Shown: piece after piece, positions 1 to 5,735 of the stretch | Position numbering within the stretch: position 1 is the first letter of the stretch | Layout of the letters: each line of letters starts with the position of its first letter | NCBI GenBank assembly: GCA_041485845.1 | Contig: JBGPKH010000583.1 | Coordinates: 1 to 5,804 of the forward strand | DNA: 5,804 nt | Direction: 5' to 3' | Source: OMOG01 sp041485845 | GTDB lineage: Bacteria > Acidobacteriota > Terriglobia > Bryobacterales > Bryobacteraceae | Translations under genes and position numbers: made by a program | The notes under the pieces: generated by a model | Seen by the model: the letters and a program-made list of their open reading frames with translations, nothing else | The model's database searches: none | Told to the model about the DNA's origin: nothing

Positions 1-44
1 CTTTCACGGCGGTAACGGGGGTTCGAATCCCCCTGGGGACGCCA
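1..44 (+). tRNA. tRNA-Glu (UUC anticodon), 3' part only
   Basis: The window opens inside the anticodon loop, CTTTCAC at 1-7 with anticodon TTC at 3-5. The 3' half of the anticodon stem GGCGG (8-12), the variable bases TAAC (13-16), a perfect five-pair T stem GGGGG/CCCCC (17-21 and 29-33) and the T loop TTCGAAT (22-28) follow. The 3' acceptor strand TGGGGAC (34-40), discriminator G (41) and an encoded CCA (42-44) complete it. The anticodon, the acceptor strand and the layout match bacterial tRNA-Glu, which supplies Glu-tRNA for translation and, in many bacteria, for haem synthesis. The 5' half lies outside the window, so the D arm and 5' acceptor strand cannot be checked. No T-rich terminator follows directly. 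Confidence 0.95.
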
Positions 45-280
45 AACTTGATTTCTCAATCGGGATCTCTTGGAAGTGCTTGAAGTTGAAGAACAGTGGG
101 GTTAGGGCGGTTACAAATCCCTCCCTTGAGACCCGCAGGCCGTCTGGGAATAGAGCCTATTGAATGCGCCTTTGTTGGTGAGAGAAGCGCTGTTCCATAT
201 GCTATGGCTGGGTTGACGATGAGGAGCGCTACGGAGAGGCTTCAGACCTTTTCCTTGGGCATCTGATTCTTCCAGCAGAC
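45..280. other. Unassigned spacer between tRNA-Glu and the receptor remnant
   Basis: I recognise no gene, terminator or promoter in this stretch. By eye it is less GC-rich than the genes on either side. The reading frame that becomes the receptor remnant is open from 182 (after a TGA at 179-181), but its translation up to about 278 does not look like the receptor family. The break between foreign and receptor sequence therefore lies near 265-285. A second frame, from about 161 to a TGA at 264-266, is also open but shows no motif I know. No second copy of the tRNA 3' end, such as an att repeat would leave, was seen in the window. Confidence 0.5.
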
Positions 281-1862
281 TGGCAGGACTCGTACAAGAT
301 CAAGACGAATCTCACGCTCAACTGCGGTGTGCGCTACGAATACCCGTCAGCGATTTATCAAACTCGAAAACAGGCAACCAACTTCGTACCGGGCGCGGGA
401 CCGGTGCTGCTCGGCACCAACCAGGTTCTGAATATCGATCCGACAAAAAAAGGACCTGCCTCGTTATTCTTTACGCAAGCTCCCTTCACTCTCAGCGACA
501 GCGGGGTGCAGTCGGATAAGAACAACATCGCTCCGGTGATCGGTCTCGCCTACACTCCGCGATTCGCGCAAAGACTGTTTGGCAACGGCGACACGGTGAT
601 TCGCGCCGGATTTCGCGTGGGCTACGACGACGTGTTCAACAACATCCCCGCCAACATGGGGCTCAACGCGCCGTATAACCTGACGACCAACCAGAATGCC
701 GGCGTCACGCAACCCGCCAAGTTCCCCTGGGCCGTGGGCTTCGATCAAACCGTGCCTTTCGTCTCGAATTTCGGCAACCAGGGCCCGGGCCACCCCACCG
801 CGGGCGTGATCGGTCTGGGCGCCGAGGACCCGAACCTGCGTGGCGCCTACATCTATCAGTACAACTTCGGAATCCAGCGCAGGATCGGCAACGATTTCTC
901 GATCGAGGCCGATTATCAAGGGTCGAGCGCCCACAAGCTGATGGTCTCGCTCGACCAGAATCAGCCCTTCGTGACGGTGAACGATCCCACCAAGGGGCGG
1001 CAAGGTGGCCCCCAACGAGCAGGTCTTCCCGTACCCCACGTTTGCCAGGATCACGATGGGCAAAGACATCGCTACCTCGCACTACAACCGCCTGGTGCTT
1101 ACGGGACGTTATCAAAGCCGCCGCGGCATCTATTTACAGACCTCGTACACGTTCGGCAAGTCGCTGGACGACAGCTCCTCATGGTCGATACCGGTCGGCC
1201 AACCGACTGCGATTTCCGACCCCCGCCACCTGCGCGCGGATTACGGGCCGTCGAATTTCGACCTCCGGCGCCGCGCGGTGTTCACCTACGTGATGGATCT
1301 GCCGGTGGGACCGGGCCACCGCTTGCTGGCTTGGAGCAACGGCGTGAATCGCACGGTCTTCGGAGGATGGCAGATCTCGGGCATCACCACCGTGCAGACC
1401 GGAGCGCCTTTCACGGCATACAACGGTTCGACCGACTTCAGCGGGTTCAACCAGACTGCCGACCGCCCCGACGCGATCGGAAGCGGCGCTCTGCGCCAGG
1501 ACAATCGCAATCCGGGTGCGGCCTTCGACACCACCTTCTTCTCCAAGACTCCGCCGACCGGGCGGGTGGGGACCGCCGGCCGCGATCAGTTCTACGGTCC
1601 CGGCCTGGTCAACTTCGACTTCGCCGCGGCCAAGAATTTCGCGCTGCACACGGAGCGGCTCCGCCTGCAATTCCGCGCGGACCTATTCAATCTCTTCAAC
1701 CACACGAACTTTTCGAATCCGACGAGCAACCAAAGCAGCGCCAACTTCGGCAAGATCACGGCCACCGTAGGCAGCGCGGTAGCGACCACCGTGGGCACGA
1801 CCGCGGGATTGGTGGGCGGCGGCCCGCGAGTTGTCCAGCTTTCGATGAGGCTGATCTTCTAG
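281..1862 (+). pseudogene. Oar-like TonB-dependent outer-membrane receptor, 5'-truncated and frameshifted remnant
   Basis: Intact relatives are roughly 1000-1200-residue outer-membrane beta-barrels with an N-terminal carboxypeptidase-regulatory-like domain and a plug, thought to import large substrates using TonB energy. Only about the last 525 codons remain here, with no signal peptide, regulatory domain or plug. Family-like segments appear in order: DWQDSYKIKTNLTLNCGVRY (from 278), GDTVIRAGFRVGYDD (about 589-633), YQYNFGIQRRIG, then in the second frame YPTFARITMG, GPSNFDLRRRAVFTY, FGGWQISGITTVQTGAPFT, LRLQFRADLFNLFNHTNFS, and a final RLIF ending in Phe as barrels usually do. The frame changes within GGGG at 994-997. 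Removing one G joins DPTK to GGKVAPNEQVFPYP without loss. The original frame runs on, meaninglessly, to 2335. No start codon or ribosome site fits the truncated 5' end. Sequencing error could explain the shift but not the missing N-terminal half. Confidence 0.88.
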
Positions 1863-1867
1863 GCGGT

Positions 1868-1888
1868 GGGCCGACTGACAGGCGGCCC
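1868..1888 (+). terminator. Hairpin just after the receptor remnant stop
   Basis: GGGCCG (1868-1873) pairs perfectly with CGGCCC (1883-1888) around a 9-nt loop, starting 6 nt after the TAG stop at 1860-1862. The position suits transcription termination or mRNA 3'-end protection for the old receptor gene. No T tract follows, so it is not a classical intrinsic terminator. It abuts the next hairpin directly. Confidence 0.4.
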
Positions 1889-1954
1889 GCAGGCTACCAG
1901 CCTGGCTACCAGCCTGCCCCGCATAGCGGCAAGCCGCAAACGGTGCAGGCGTTT
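1889..1954. repeat. Cluster of short hairpins with a 12-bp tandem duplication
   Basis: Two head-to-tail copies of the 12-mer GGCTACCAGCCT lie at 1892-1903 and 1904-1915. Each copy is itself a small palindrome with loop ACC. CAGGCT (1890-1895) pairs with AGCCTG (1899-1904), and GCAGGCT (1889-1895) could alternatively pair with AGCCTGC (1911-1917). GCGGC (1926-1930) pairs with GCCGC (1933-1937) around AA, and AAACG (1938-1942) with CGTTT (1950-1954) around a 7-nt loop. Short GC-rich hairpin repeats of this kind are, from memory, frequent between genes in Solibacter-like genomes. Membership of a named family is not established here. Confidence 0.6.
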
Positions 1955-1987
1955 CTCCGAGTCGCAATGGCGCATCCAGGGGCGGCA

Positions 1988-2023
1988 GGCGGATTAACAA
2001 TCCGCCGCAGGTTGACAACCTGC
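1988..2023. repeat. Two back-to-back perfect hairpins with 3-nt loops
   Basis: GGCGGATT (1988-1995) pairs with AATCCGCC (1999-2006) around AAC, an 8-bp stem. With no spacer, GCAGGTT (2007-2013) pairs with AACCTGC (2017-2023) around GAC, a 7-bp stem. Both stems are perfect and would form in RNA from either strand. They sit midway between two convergent transcription units, which suits a bidirectional 3'-end or insulation role or a dispersed repeat. No coding function is apparent. Confidence 0.7.
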
Positions 2024-2040
2024 CCCACACGCCCCAGAAA

Positions 2041-2058
2041 TTCGTCGCGGCGCGCGAA
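2041..2058. repeat. Imperfect GC-rich hairpin
   Basis: TTCG (2041-2044) pairs with CGAA (2055-2058) and CGC (2046-2048) with GCG (2052-2054), leaving one bulged T at 2045 and loop GGC. It belongs to the same hairpin-rich intergenic region. A T5 run occurs about 20 nt further on the + strand, too far away to make a standard terminator. Confidence 0.4.
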
Positions 2059-2111
2059 GAATTCAACACACAGTAGTACACGCTTTTTCCGAGACACAAA
2101 GTCGGGGGATT

Positions 2112-2137
2112 CAAATCGACAACATTTTGTCGATTTG
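2112..2137 (-). terminator. Perfect 11-bp hairpin after the metalloprotease stop
   Basis: CAAATCGACAA (2112-2122) pairs perfectly with TTGTCGATTTG (2127-2137) around the 4-nt loop CATT. It is the strongest stem in the window. On the - strand it begins 18 nt after the TAA stop of the metalloprotease (2156-2158 in + coordinates). There is no U tract behind the stem, so it may act as a factor-assisted terminator or RNA-stabilising end. It is AT-richer and differently built from the 3-nt-loop hairpins nearby, so it probably belongs to the protease gene and not to the repeat cluster. Confidence 0.55.
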
Positions 2138-2155
2138 GCCACCTCAGTTGCACAG

Positions 2156-4765
2156 TTACCTGGGGGGAGCGAGCCAGTCCATTCCGACATCGCCGATCGG
2201 CGCGCCCGGCGGCGAATTTGGCGCGGGCATCACTCGCATGGTCTCCGCGGGACGTTCGAGGAACCGCTTGATGTCGGCGGCCAGCAGGGTGTGCTGCGCC
2301 TGTTCGCCCTCGCTGGGACTCGCTTCGCCGCGTAACCGCGCCGCCAGCTTTCCCAACTTGAACGACGCGATGGCGCGCACCTGTCCGTTGGGGGCGCCCG
2401 TCGCCAGCCACATCAAGCGATCCACCAGCACGCGCTCCTCGGCGCGCCGGATCTCGGCCTCATACGGCGAGGCCACCGGCGCGTCGAAGGTCGCCTTCGT
2501 CAGGCGGTCGATGACTTCCTCCAGCCCCGGCAGCGATGGATCCACCGCATGCTGTGCCACCATGCGCGCCGCACGATTGAGCTGCAATACGAACCCCACC
2601 GTCACATCCGCCGCCACGGTTGCCGGGCTGATGGGATCGAACCCGTCGCCGGTGGTGCGCGCGAACAACTCCCGGTGCATGGCAAATCCCGGCGGCCGCG
2701 GCGGAATCGCCGCGAGCACCTGCTTGGGCACCGTGAGCTCCGACGGCTTCAACGTATTGGCCAGCGCATCGAGCGCCTTGCGCTGATTCGCCGCCGTCTC
2801 CCACTTCACCGGCGTGCGCCCGTCGCCGCGCACCCCGTAGATGAAATCGATCCCGCCGACCATCGACGAGGCGGATTCCACCGTGTAACGGTGATACATA
2901 TAGATCGGCACCAGCGGCTCTTCGATGGTCGCCATCGGCGCGCCGTTCCGGATGGTGTGCTCGCCCAGCCGGTTCAGCGCCGCGCGGCGAATCTTCATGA
3001 TGCGGTTCAGCTCGTCGGCCTGGTTCACTCCGTTCGACCACTGATCCACCCGCGGGTGGGAATCCGTGTCCTGGTTCGTCATGTAGCGCAGATCCTTGGT
3101 CCACGCGTCGTCCAGGATCTTGGCCAGCGCCGCCGGCTCGTCCCCGTGCGGCAACTGGCGGTAGCCGTAGTCGATCGCCACTTTGTCCCATTCGCCGATG
3201 CGCGCGGGATACGCGGTGGAGAGGTCGATCGTCCCGTCGTCCTTCAGCCTCTCTTGCGGATGCGGATAGTCCATCACCGAGATCCAGCCCGCGGTGCTGT
3301 CGTAATAGTTGTGTCCCAGGCCGAGCGTGTGGCCCACTTCGTGCGCGGAGAGCTGCCGGATACGCGCGAGCGCCGTCTGGTACAGCAGGTCGGGCTTCTC
3401 GTTGCCCGTCGTGTACGGCGAAAGCAGGCCTTCGAAGATCAGATAATCCTGCCGGTCGCGAAGCGAGCCGAGCGTCACGGTGGCCTTGACGATCTCGCCC
3501 GTGCGCGGATCGGCGACTGTCCCGCCCGAGCTCCACCCGCGCGTCGAACGGTGTACCCAATTGATCATGTTGTAGCGGATGTCCATGGGATCGGCGCCAT
3601 CGGGCAGCACCGCCACCTTGAACGCGTTGCGGAAGCCGGCCGTCTCGAACGCCTGGTTCCACCAGCTCGCGCCTTCGATGAGCGCCTTCCTCACGTCCTC
3701 GGGAGCGCCGGGGTCCACCCAATACTCGATCGGCTTCACCGGCTCGCTCATCGCGGCGTTGGGATCCTTTTTCTCCAGCCGGTGGCGGCGAAGGTAGCGC
3801 ATCACCATGGGCTCACCGATGGGCATGCTGTAATCGACGAAGCTCAGGCCGCCGTAGCCGGCGCGCGGGTCGTCGTAGCGCGGCTGGTAATGGCTGTCGG
3901 GCAGCTCGACCAGCGAGTAATGTTCGCGCAGTGTCACAGCCTCGGCCGACGGCGTCACGCTCGCGACGGTCCCGGAGAACAGGCCGCCACCGAAGCCGCC
4001 GCGTCCACCGCGGCCCCCGCCTGCGCCGGCTGCCGGTGCGGTGACCTGGATCGGAGGCGGCCCCTGCGACGGTCCGCCACCACCGCCTCCTCGCCCGCCG
4101 GTCGCTTCATTCGCAAAGGTCAAGGTCACTTCGATCTCGCTGTTCTTGGGGAACGCCTTGGTGCGCGGCATGTAGACCGCGCTGCGGGTTCGATCCACGC
4201 GATACGGTCCGGGCTGGAGTGCGTTGCCTGCGCCGTGACCATCGCGCAGCACGAAATCGGTGGCATCCACCAGCACGCGGCCATTGCTCTCCGCTGCCAC
4301 CGCGAAGCCCCAGAGGATCGACCTGGCGAATGAGTCGGCCACCGACTTGCGCTCTGCGGGATTGGCGCTCGACGAACGGAACGACTCGTTCGGCTGGACC
4401 ATCAGCACCTTCGGACCCACACGCTGGAACGACACGATTCGCCCGCCGCCCTCCTGTCCGCGGTCAAGGCCGATGTCATTCGACCCCAGCCCGGCCGCCA
4501 GCCCGGTGGTGTACAGGAAATCGCTGTCGAAGCGTGGAATCTCGAGCCACAGACTGCCGGTCCGCTCGTCCCAATACAGCGGGAAATAGCCGTCCAGCTT
4601 TTGCATGCCCGCAGTACGCTCTTCGATCGCCGGCGTACGCCCGCCCGCTTGCGCTCCCCCGCCTCCCCCTCGCCCCCCGGCCTGTTGCCCATGAAGCGCC
4701 GTGCAGAGCAGAGCGCAAGAGATCACCGCTGCGTATCGAATGGAAGCTCGTAACATAGGGTCCAT
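2156..4765 (-). CDS. Secreted zinc-dependent metalloprotease (DUF5117/DUF4953 met-zincin family)
   Basis: The product is 869 aa from the ATG at 4765, and probably cleaves extracytoplasmic protein or peptide; the substrate is unknown. Residues 1-26 form a signal peptide: basic start, then AAVISCALLCTAL. A segment like the family's N-terminal DUF5118/DUF5117 region follows (GMQKLDGYFPLYWDERTGSLW near 53-73, GLGSNDIGLDRGQ near 92-104, VLVDATDFVLRD near 164-175). The catalytic site is HEVGHTLGLGH at 475-485, with H475, H479 and H485 as expected zinc ligands and E476 as general base. The Met-turn SVMDYP is at 496-501 (M498). A long C-terminal DUF4953-like part ends in MDWLAPPR. The length is typical of the family and the frame is intact. 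Unusual are two Gly/Arg-rich stretches, residues 29-43 and 223-261. Starting at 4765 puts the signal peptide at the N-terminus; a TTG at 4843 would add 26 unlikely residues. No good Shine-Dalgarno precedes either ATG (4765 or 4756). It is a single gene, convergent with the receptor remnant. Confidence 0.93.
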   Translation of the reverse strand: MDPMLRASIRYAAVISCALLCTALHGQQAGGRGGGGGAQAGGRTPAIEERTAGMQKLDGYFPLYWDERTGSLWLEIPRFDSDFLYTTGLAAGLGSNDIGLDRGQEGGGRIVSFQRVGPKVLMVQPNESFRSSSANPAERKSVADSFARSILWGFAVAAESNGRVLVDATDFVLRDGHGAGNALQPGPYRVDRTRSAVYMPRTKAFPKNSEIEVTLTFANEATGGRGGGGGGPSQGPPPIQVTAPAAGAGGGRGGRGGFGGGLFSGTVASVTPSAEAVTLREHYSLVELPDSHYQPRYDDPRAGYGGLSFVDYSMPIGEPMVMRYLRRHRLEKKDPNAAMSEPVKPIEYWVDPGAPEDVRKALIEGASWWNQAFETAGFRNAFKVAVLPDGADPMDIRYNMINWVHRSTRGWSSGGTVADPRTGEIVKATVTLGSLRDRQDYLIFEGLLSPYTTGNEKPDLLYQTALARIRQLSAHEVGHTLGLGHNYYDSTAGWISVMDYPHPQERLKDDGTIDLSTAYPARIGEWDKVAIDYGYRQLPHGDEPAALAKILDDAWTKDLRYMTNQDTDSHPRVDQWSNGVNQADELNRIMKIRRAALNRLGEHTIRNGAPMATIEEPLVPIYMYHRYTVESASSMVGGIDFIYGVRGDGRTPVKWETAANQRKALDALANTLKPSELTVPKQVLAAIPPRPPGFAMHRELFARTTGDGFDPISPATVAADVTVGFVLQLNRAARMVAQHAVDPSLPGLEEVIDRLTKATFDAPVASPYEAEIRRAEERVLVDRLMWLATGAPNGQVRAIASFKLGKLAARLRGEASPSEGEQAQHTLLAADIKRFLERPAETMRVMPAPNSPPGAPIGDVGMDWLAPPR
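3983..4099 (-). repeat. Low-complexity Gly/Arg/Pro-rich coding segment in the metalloprotease
   Basis: This encodes residues 223-261 of the 869-aa protease: runs of G with RGG-like triplets on both sides of a Pro/Gln-rich patch (PSQGPPPIQV). It lies between the strand-rich N-terminal part, which ends near TLTFANEA, and the TVASVTPSAEAVTLREHYS segment that resumes family-like sequence. It is best read as a flexible insertion or linker. A shorter, similar run at 4637-4681 (residues 29-43) follows the signal peptide directly. Confidence 0.75.
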
Positions 4766-4771
4766 TGTATA
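4766..4771 (-). promoter_or_regulatory. Possible -10 element at the metalloprotease start
   Basis: On the - strand TATACA abuts the ATG at 4765. If used as a -10 element, transcription would begin near 4759, leaving 2-3 nt before the second in-frame ATG at 4756. That would give a nearly leaderless message whose product still has the full signal peptide. No recognisable -35 lies 16-18 nt upstream, so this is only a weak candidate. The missing Shine-Dalgarno at both ATGs is consistent with it. Confidence 0.2.
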
Positions 4772-5287
4772 GCCGCCGAAGCCTAACCCAGAGCTCTGTC
4801 CGCTGGCCCCGGCTCCTGGTTCCGGGAACCGATTCGGAGGCAAGGCCGGGCAACTTTGACCGGTGACGTTTTTTTGCCGGTATTTTTTTCCACGGCGGAT
4901 AAACTACCACGCGCCAGTTCGGACCGGTGCTCCTGCAACGCGTGCCGCGCGCGAAAGGCCGGTTGCGATCACCTGAGCGAAGCCCGGGGGAAATCACAAT
5001 CGTGCGTCTCTCACCATGAGCCGCAGGTCGTGCGCGCGCGGCGGGGAGCCTTGGGTGGCGGCAGGGACAACGCTCGCCAAGGTGGCGTTCATAAGCCGGC
5101 CCTCCCGGGATTGGACCTGAAAACCGCCTTGTCTCGCACTCACCTTGCGGCCGCAGTTCCGTAGGCTTCCGGGCGATACGCCCCGCGGCAAGCGGTAGCC
5201 CTCGACGCATGCGGTCTTCTCTTCAGGCCCGGATACATGGTGGCTCCGGAGGCTCCTTTCGTCAATAGATATTCAGACCTTAAACTA
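4772..5287. other. Intergenic region between divergent transcription units, no gene recognised
   Basis: Several short frames are open here on both strands, as expected in GC-rich DNA. None shows a domain, a signal peptide or a ribosome site worth reporting. Visible landmarks are two T7 runs (4869-4875 and 4883-4889), which are A tracts upstream of the protease when read on the - strand. There is also a small hairpin GGGCG/CGCCC (5171-5175 and 5179-5183, loop ATA), followed by a possible CCGC/GCGG pair (5183-5186 and 5192-5195). I see no riboswitch or RNA family I can name. Confidence 0.5.
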
Positions 5288-5296
5288 TGTTATACT
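5288..5296 (+). promoter_or_regulatory. Extended -10 promoter candidate for the small secreted ORF
   Basis: TGT followed by TATACT fits the extended -10 pattern TGnTATAAT with one mismatch, in an AT-rich pocket (about 5263-5296) within GC-rich DNA. No good -35 hexamer lies at the right spacing; TTCAGA at 5272-5277 is only 13 nt away. Extended -10 promoters often lack a -35. Transcription would begin near 5302, leaving a leader of roughly 68 nt before the ATG at 5371. Confidence 0.5.
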
Positions 5297-5337
5297 GCGA
5301 CACGAACAGGTGTAAAAACAGAGTGTATCGGCAACTA

Positions 5338-5354
5338 GCGCCCCGCTGAGGCGC
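5338..5354 (+). promoter_or_regulatory. Leader hairpin directly upstream of the Shine-Dalgarno
   Basis: GCGCC (5338-5342) pairs with GGCGC (5350-5354) around a 7-nt loop and ends one base before the Shine-Dalgarno AAAGGAG (5356-5362). A weaker ACAC/GTGT stem (5300-5303 and 5310-5313) lies near the predicted transcript start. A stem this close to the ribosome site could affect translation or mRNA stability. The structure is too simple to assign to a known riboswitch. Confidence 0.35.
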
Positions 5355-5370
5355 GAAAGGAGCAATTGAA

Positions 5371-5493
5371 ATGAAGACACTAACGGCAACGGCACTGACC
5401 ATGATGCTCATGGCCGCACTGTTCCCGCTTTCGTTCGCGCAGTACACGCCGCAGACCCGACGCCGTCCCAAACCCCTGACACGATTGGCTTGA
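5371..5493 (+). CDS. Small secreted basic peptide or truncated secreted protein (40 aa)
   Basis: The start is well supported: AAAGGAG at 5356-5362 lies 8 nt before the ATG, with a promoter candidate further upstream. The 40-residue product begins MKTL, continues with a hydrophobic core (LTMMLMAALFPLSF, residues 9-22), and has a good signal peptidase I site SFA/QY after residue 23. The predicted exported tail is QYTPQTRRRPKPLTRLA, 17 residues rich in Arg and Pro with no acidic residue. Third-position GC is about 70% by hand count, higher than in the sequence after the stop. I recognise no family. It could be a true small exported peptide or the 5' end of a longer secreted protein broken by a frameshift: the -1 frame stays open from the CCC at 5467-5469 to a TGA at 5709-5711. 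Confidence 0.55.
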   Translation: MKTLTATALTMMLMAALFPLSFAQYTPQTRRRPKPLTRLA

Positions 5494-5735
5494 GAAATAC
5501 GGAACGAACGGAGGTGTACAACCTGCCTGGCCTCTATACAGCTTCAAACCCATTTGATGAATGGTCCAGGGCTGTGATCCCGAAACGCACGAACCGATAT
5601 CTGAGGATAGCGTTGGATACCTGTCGCGAAATCCGCTTCTCACCAGCTAACGCCGTCCAGGTTCGAGGAAATGGACAGCGGCCGTCTGCTCGAATGGGAT
5701 TCCTTAGGTGATCAGAACGTGAAGGACCTTACCGC
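5494..5735. other. Spacer after the small ORF, no convincing gene
   Basis: This stretch separates the small + strand ORF from the - strand gene at the right edge. A + frame (TTG at 5490 to TGA at 5709-5711, 73 codons) is open but has third-position GC near 54% by hand count, no motif and no proper start. A sequence resembling a Shine-Dalgarno, GGAGGTG at 5510-5516, has no ATG, GTG or TTG at useful spacing in phase. No clear terminator hairpin with a T tract was seen. Confidence 0.45.

Noticed and set aside
1..44. tRNA 3' end as one arm of an attL/attR pair
   Set aside because: No second copy of the T-arm/acceptor sequence and no integrase gene occur in the window, so integration here remains only a possibility.
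1889..2023. CRISPR array
   Set aside because: The repeats are short palindromes with no regular spacer length, and there are no cas genes nearby.
1005..2335. Continuation of the first receptor frame past the frameshift to 2335
   Set aside because: After about 997 the translation is Arg/Pro-rich noise without receptor motifs, while the other frame carries clear Oar-like barrel sequence up to the stop at 1862.
2460..3722. 420-codon frame on the - strand inside the metalloprotease
   Set aside because: It overlaps the protease in another frame and has the Arg/Gly/Ala-rich look of a shadow ORF, while the protease frame carries the zinc site.
2549..4333. 594-codon open frame on the + strand, antisense to the metalloprotease
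   Set aside because: It mirrors the GC-rich codon structure of the protease; the translation is His/Arg-rich low-information sequence with no motif or ribosome site.
4766..4843. N-terminal extension of the protease to a TTG at 4843
   Set aside because: It would place 26 Pro/Gly-rich residues before a good signal peptide; starting at 4765 or 4756 is more sensible.
4476..5210. 244-codon - strand frame running from the intergenic region into the protease
   Set aside because: No domain or signal peptide is visible, and it overlaps the protease N-terminus in a different frame.
5467..5473. CCCAAAC as a programmed -1 frameshift site
   Set aside because: The heptamer begins on a codon boundary of the 40-codon ORF, which is the wrong phase for the X XXY YYZ slip; no downstream stimulatory structure was seen.
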